Assembly: GCF_000787575.1 (NCBI RefSeq)
Contig: NW_012236518.1
Coordinates: 496,001 to 560,000 of the forward strand
Length of the DNA: 64,000 bases
Source: Acytostelium subglobosum LB1
Lineage: Eukaryota; Evosea; Eumycetozoa; Acytosteliales; Acytosteliaceae
Direction: 5' to 3'
Part shown: one piece after another, positions 58,595-64,000 of the stretch
Numbering within the stretch: the stretch's first letter is position 1
Layout of the letters: each line of letters begins with the position of its first letter
The notes under the pieces: generated by a model
The model's database searches: none
What the model was told of the DNA's origin: nothing
What the model saw: the letters and a program-made list of their open reading frames with translations, nothing else
Made by a program: the position numbers and the translations under genes

Positions 58595-60048
58595 AGTTAG
58601 TTTGTAGATCAATCAAAGATGATGTTGATGTTGATACAAAGGAAAGTAATGTACACAATAACTCTTGGTATTTATAGGACGAAGCTAACGACCCATGATG
58701 GATGCCTTACTATTCATCGGTTACTGTAGCGCTGTAGATGGGGACTGGTCACCCAGGTGTTACAAGAAGGATCAGCTACTGATCCTCATTCATATCCTTT
58801 CCATACCCTCTTACCCTCTACTACTGCTACAACCACTGCCACAACTACATTTACACCACATACTACTATCACCATCATCATTCATCAGCTGATGTAATAC
58901 CCTTGTGTTGTTGTTGGAAGGACTTGACCATTCACCAATTTATCAATTGGTAGGCCATGTAGTAGTCGTACTAGTTATTGGGATTGATTGATTGATTGTT
59001 TGATTGTTTGATTGATTAATTGGTGGCATCAACTTCAAACGGGGACTGACCGAACAGATAAACTATCAATCACATCACATGTTCATTCAATCATTTATAT
59101 CAAAGTGGTCATTGGCTAATGGTTGTTGGTGTGTGTGTATTTAAGTTACCACGCGAAGATGTTACCGGCTAACCAAACACTTACCACATTTACCACTCTT
59201 GCCACGTCCATCAAAGAATCGCCTCCTTCTCCTGCTCCTCCTCCTAATCGTTGTTGTTGATTATAAGTGTATTTGTTGTGTATAAGTATGTGTGTTTATT
59301 GATATTATGTGTATGTTTGTTTGGGTCATTATTAACTTCATCATCTTTAAGAGGCAATGTATTAATAAAATAAGAGCCAACTTCAAGTTCAACATCTGAC
59401 TGATCAGATGGTCTTCTTTGAATAAATAATCAGGTTTATAAATATCTCTCCCAAAAGGATATCTTAATATCACCAGGGCAAAAATTGTCGAGGTGCTTGA
59501 AAGCATGATGATTGTTCAAGTAGTTGTCTATGTTTCATGTCAGGACGAATGAGACCAACTTTAGTTGTTCATCGCATCATTGTGACTGTCTCTCTGCTTG
59601 CCAACAAGATCGTTGCACTGAGTTTAGTAATTAAAAAAAAAAACAATGAGGAGTGATGTTGTTTGTGAATTGAGAGTTGAGGGAAGGAAAGAAATGGAAG
59701 AGAGACATGTGTCTGTGTGTGTTCATGTTGCTTGCAAAACAATTTAGATTAGTTAGTTGAAAGATAGATAGAGGACTTGTACATAGAAGTAGATAGAGGT
59801 AGAGAGATACTGTGTATCATTGTTATATATAGTTGTTCCCCAATATATATCCTAATATCAATCAATCAAATACATATATATAATACTTGAGCATATTTAA
59901 ACAGTCAGCATATATACAGACAGAGACTGAAGAAGACAGTTTATAAATATACCTATTGATTGATACACGCTTGCGTGTACTTGGACAACGAGACGAGATA
60001 ACACAACAAACAAGAAAGAGGAATAAGAAGAAGAAGAAGTAGAGGAAG
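58595..60048. other. Divergent promoter region, cellulase and ATG16
   Basis: 1.45 kb between outward genes. Contains a hairpin with 8-bp arms at 58768-58786 (AGGATCAG/CTGATCCT), TTGATTGATTG and TTTGATTG runs near 58984-59020, a GTTGTTGGTGTGTGTGTAT stretch near 59123, and a minus-strand 81-codon frame at 59261-59506 that may be chance. No firm gene. Confidence 0.5.
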
Positions 60049-62218
60049 ATGTCAAACTATGGATCAAACTCTTCAAGGGAGAACAATGGTCATACATTCG
60101 CATCTCCAATGATATCAACGTCGTCACAATCATTCCAATCGATACCGGCGTGGAAGCAGAAGATTGTCACACAACTCAATCATAGGAATCATCAGCAGAC
60201 CAACACCTTCTCAGACTTGGTGCGTCTCTGTGCTGAGCTGCTAAAGAGAGAACGTACACTACAAGACAGGAATGCCATCTACGAGAAGGAGATCGTCGCA
60301 CTTCGGAATGAAAAGAGAGGTGACAAGTCCTCAACTGGAGGACAGAAGGACAACTCAAGGTAAGTGATCCAGAGGTCATGTCAGCCATAAATGGACATGA
60401 CACTTACACACATTCAATCAATCAATCAATCAATCGATCAGCGTCGTACCAAGGGGAGGAAAGAATATTGAGGAGCTCGAGAGCAAGATGTACAAGATGC
60501 AGGAGGATCTGACGATGAGCTACAAGCGTAACGCAGAGACGGCTAGCCAGATGCTCAGTTTGACTGACCGAAACAAGAACCTACAGGACGAGCTGCTCTC
60601 CAAGGATATAGAGCTGGAGCGCGTGCGATCCATGCTGACGACAGGCGACGAAAACTACAAGAGACTAGAGTCGGTCATCGAGGAGAAGTCCACCATCACC
60701 AAGATACTCACCGACGAGCTGTCGGCACTACAGAGCGAGTTCCTGCACAACGAGAGCAAGGTCAGCAAGCTGGAGCAGGAGAATAGCGAGCTGATCGAGC
60801 GATGGATCCGCAAGAAGAATGAGGAGGCCAGCAAGATGAACGAAGCCAATGACTTTTATCACAAGATGGTCGAGCAGAGGGAGCATCAGGTATGTATGAT
60901 ATGATATGATTGATGTGATGTGATCACATTCATCGTAACCATCATTCAATCACTCAATCAATCACTCACTAACACATACTAGTTTGTACATGTTAAGAAT
61001 GATGAGATAAGTCTAAGTAATATATCCACGATCGACGTTGATGAGGAGATCGAGAAGTCATTGAATATTGACAGGCAGATGTATGTATCATGGATATCAA
61101 TCAAACTGATGAGATAATGATGCTGACAATCATTCATTCAATGACAAAACACAGACCAACTACATCATTGATGCCATGCAAGTCGAGAAAGAAATGGTTG
61201 GCCCATCAGTCAGAGGTGTACTGTCTGGCCTTCAACTCGAATGGACAGATGTTTGCATCAGGTAGTAGCGACAAGTCTGTCAAGCTTTGGGACACCTTCT
61301 CATGTACACATAAAACAACACTGCTTGGAGCATCACAATCGATCATGTCGGTGGAGTTCTCGCCCAACGATGAACACATTCTTGGAACCAGCAATGACAA
61401 CTCTGCCCGCTTATGGAATGTCGAGCTTGGTAGGCCACGCGTAAGTATTCATGAAATGACCCAGCTCAATCATTCATTCACTCACTCACTCACAAACGAT
61501 CAATCAATCAATCAAACATTTATTAGCATACACTCACTGGACATATTGGCAAGGTCTACACTGGTAGATTCATACATGGCTCGGACAAGGTCGTGACAGG
61601 TAGCCACGACAGGACGATCAAGGTGTGGGACCTCCAGAAGGGATATTGCAATCGAACAATCTTTTGCTTTAGCAGTTGCAATGACTTGGTCACCATGTCT
61701 GGCGGCTCAATGGTGGTCAGCGGCCACGTGGACCACAGCGTCAGATTCTGGGATCCAAACAGCGGCGACACCGTTCACCTGTTGTCGTCTGTTCATGAGG
61801 GACAGATCACATCGATCTCTCAGTCAGTGGACCCACATCAGATCCTCACAAACTCTCGTGATCACACTCTCAAAATTATCGACATCAGGACTTACGACAC
61901 GGTCAGGACCTTCAAGGATCAGGACTATCGCAATGGACTGAATTGGACACGCGCAAGTTGGAGTCCAGATGGCAAATACATTGCCTCTGGTTCCATTGAT
62001 GGCTCTGTCTGTGTATGGAATGCTCTATCGGGCAAGACCGAGAAGATCCTAACCAAGGTTCACAATACGTAAGTTGAAGTTTAATTGATTGAATGATTGA
62101 ATGATTACTAATATTATTATTATTTAGAGGATCATCTATTTGTTCAGTTGCATGGAGTCCCACTGGATACGCATTTGTCAGCGGTGACAAAGACAAGAAT
62201 ATCGTCCAATGGGAATAA
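60049..62218 (+). CDS. atg16: Autophagy protein ATG16 (TipD)
   Basis: Seen: exons 60049-60359, 60442-60889, 60983-61080, 61155-61440, 61527-62068 and 62128-62218, 591 residues. An N-terminal helix (SIPAWKQKIVTQLNHRNHQQ, TFSDLVRLCAELLKRE) matches the ATG5-binding segment; a coiled coil runs through about residue 245 (KMQEDLTMSYKRNAETASQM, LSKDIELERVRSMLTTGDEN). Seven WD40 repeats fill residues 295-591, e.g. WLAHQSEVYCLAFNSNG, GSSDKSVKLWDTFS, GSHDRTIKVWDLQKG, GSIDGSVCVWNALSG and a final SGDKDKNIVQWE. Known: ATG16 dimers carry ATG12-ATG5 to membranes for LC3/ATG8 lipidation; in Dictyostelium tipD mutants show multi-tipped development. The WD40 part is the metazoan-type extension absent from yeast. 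Exon boundaries are all phase-consistent. Intact. Confidence 0.95.
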
Positions 62219-63707
62219 CACCTATTAAAACTCTTACAACTTTTCTCCACTCTCCAAGTCTTGTACTATTGATCAATCTTATTGATCCAGGTCGTTTTCT
62301 CTACATTTGGCACAAGTCGGCAGGTGCCATCTTGATCTTAACATTGATATCTTTGAGACTTCCATTGCTTTCTCCATCGAATAGGATCTATGAACATTCT
62401 ATTAAAATCTTTGAGTTGGAATTCAAGTCGATCATTATTATCGAATGTCAATTGAAAAAGTGGACCTGGAATTCTAGGGTGACGGGTCCTCCAGATGTGT
62501 TTTTGCATCAGTTGGAATAAAAATAAACCTCGAAAGCAGGGACCAGTCCTATGGTTTTGATCTTTTGCAACCCGATAGATCTACATTGTTTAAACGAGTA
62601 TGAGAGTGTGCCATGTCATTATCCTCAGATGATGAGGCACTCCAGACTTTTTACCGGACAATAATATAAGTGTTGGCACGGCACGGTAATCATAATACAA
62701 TTGTTAGTCCAAATTAGTTTACAGACGTGTCAACTTGGAGTCTTGATGTCCTATGATATTAAGGAATACCACCTTACATTCCAACCCTGGGGGTTCAATC
62801 AGTATAAGTACCTATCTGAATGATCATACCAATTACTTCATCTTGATTATTATTATCATATATCTCATATTTATTAGTATTTGTAATAATAATCACAAAG
62901 TGTAGTTGTAACAAATAATTATTTATTATTACTACAACTACTACTTAAAGGTAAATAGACAGAAATTCATTAAACAACCTTCCACCATCGATCTCTTCCA
63001 TTTTAGTATTTAGTAAACTGTTGACAACACTCACTACCACACCATATTATACGAGAGAGAGGGCTAATTAATGAGTGCCACTCACTGGTTTACCCACCTA
63101 CACACAACACTACCACATTCTTTAACTCTCTCTTGTTCTTCCCACATATCCCTCAATATACTTTCATTCATTCACTCACTCATTCTTTCTATCATACTAT
63201 CAATGTCATATGTTTATATCATTCAGATTCAATTTGAATGCAATTCATTCGTACACAATACTATTATAGAAATATTATTTAATATTAAATATATTTTCAT
63301 TTAATTATTTATATCCCAACTGCAGTATTGTTCTTGAACATAGCAGTAGTTACCCTCACTGAGACATCTACCACACCGCGCCACGAGTCAGCTCTCTCTC
63401 ACTCACTGAACAATATTATCAATCCTTATATATTCTTTCAAAACAACATATATCACTACTACTACAACTATATTAATTAGCAACCAACTTGGTCATAACA
63501 CTCAGCTGTCTATCTAATACATTGACACTGACTGACTTACTGATATTGCGTATAACACAACACTGACCATTTGTTCGAATATTAATATATTTATTATATA
63601 ATATTACTTGTTTATACTCATTCCACGTACACACATACATAGACACTAACTTGTTTTGAAACAATACGACTCAACACCAACCAAACCAACAAACAAACAA
63701 ACAAACA
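62219..63707. other. ATG16 3' region and promoter of the last gene
   Basis: A GAATAAAAATAAA stretch at 62516-62528 may be the ATG16 polyadenylation signal, giving a ~300-nt 3' UTR. The next ~1.1 kb is AT-rich promoter DNA with ATTCATTCATTC runs near 63165-63190 and AACAAACAAACAAACAAACA just before the ATG at 63708. No gene is visible. Confidence 0.5.
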
Positions 63708-64000
63708 ATGTTCAACTCAATCGCAGCTACCATTGGATCTTCATCTATTCTTCATCAGAACGCTGCTATGAAACAGGACGGTATTGGTCTAAAGAGAAGC
63801 AAGAACTTAATATCCAGCGACTTTGATTCACATTCCAAATCCCTATTCAACAACTCCTCCGACTTATTTGGAAATAGCAGCAACAGCAGCAACAATATCG
63901 ACAGCAACAACAACAACAATAATAATAATAATAGTAGCAATAATACATACAGCTCAAGGACATCAATATCTTCACCATTGTTCTCATCACCTTTTCAATT
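63708..64000 (+). CDS. Asn/Ser-rich protein, N-terminal part only
   Basis: Frame opens at ATG after an AACAAACAAACA leader, a typical dictyostelid start context, and is still open at the window edge after 97 codons. It begins MFNSIAATIGSSSILHQNAA and becomes Ser/Asn-rich with a long Asn run (about residues 66-74) and SSPLFSSPF at the edge. All visible sequence is low complexity, so no function can be read; such N-termini are common on dictyostelid kinases, regulators and others. Confidence 0.7.
   Translation, partial: MFNSIAATIGSSSILHQNAAMKQDGIGLKRSKNLISSDFDSHSKSLFNNSSDLFGNSSNSSNNIDSNNNNNNNNNSSNNTYSSRTSISSPLFSSPFQ

Noticed and set aside
62209-62520. ATG-initiated 103-codon frame overlapping the end of ATG16
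   Set aside because: It begins inside the last ATG16 codons, has a skewed Leu/Ile content and ends at an AATAAA stretch; a 3' UTR is the simpler reading.

Overview
This 64 kb window is nuclear DNA of a dictyostelid social amoeba. The evidence is short GT-AG introns of about 45-180 nt with CTAAC-like branch sites, Asn, Gln and Ser homopolymers inside proteins, TTGA/TCAA tetranucleotide repeats in introns and spacers, and a gene set that includes a TipD/ATG16 homologue, a spore-type GH9 cellulase, an RWP-RK regulator, profilin and an EGF/TIG membrane protein. Exons are clearly less AT-rich than in Dictyostelium discoideum, so a higher-GC lineage is likely; I cannot name the species. One undetermined base lies at 34814. 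I see no rRNA, tRNA, CRISPR array or transposon, and no recognisable retroelement or other virus-like fossil.

Layout. 1-1965 (-): metallo-beta-lactamase-fold hydrolase running off the left edge. 2334-8777 (-): two tandem RasGAP-VPS9 (Gapex-5-like) genes. 9533-10503 (+): MOB1. 10803-12162: a B-box/kelch gene whose middle is inverted. 12287-12997 (-): ribosomal protein S15. 13371-13718 (-): small membrane protein. 14284-17544 (-): Nup107. 17691-22631 (-): four-CH-domain fimbrin core behind a long coiled coil. 23399-24789 (-): RING/B-box protein with a bacterial-like C-terminal module. 27623-28000 (+): profilin after a 2.8 kb spacer. 28583-32468 (+): GSAP homologue. 32917-34050 (-): RWP-RK factor, with a 5.75 kb gene-poor region upstream. 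39805-44152 (+): EGF/TIG membrane protein. 44213-46191 (-) and 46435-47462 (+): UTP7/WDR46 and NOL12/RRP17, divergent. 47484-49172 (-): F-box-JmjC oxygenase. 50089-52418 (+): DENND6. 52511-53934 (-): F-box protein. 54473-55569 (+): R3H protein. 56324-58594 (-): GH9 cellulase. 60049-62218 (+): ATG16. 63708-64000 (+): start of an Asn/Ser-rich protein that runs off the right edge.

These are mostly unrelated housekeeping and developmental genes, not one pathway, but themes recur. Membrane traffic and autophagy: two VPS9 proteins, DENND6 and ATG16. Actin: profilin and the fimbrin-like protein. Ribosome production: RPS15, UTP7 and NOL12, the last two sharing a 243-bp promoter. Ubiquitin-type adaptors: RING/B-box, B-box/kelch, F-box and F-box-JmjC. 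Convergent neighbours are tightly packed, with gaps down to 21 bp. Exon structures were inferred by reading splice signals and checking frame and family similarity by eye; no alignment or search was run.
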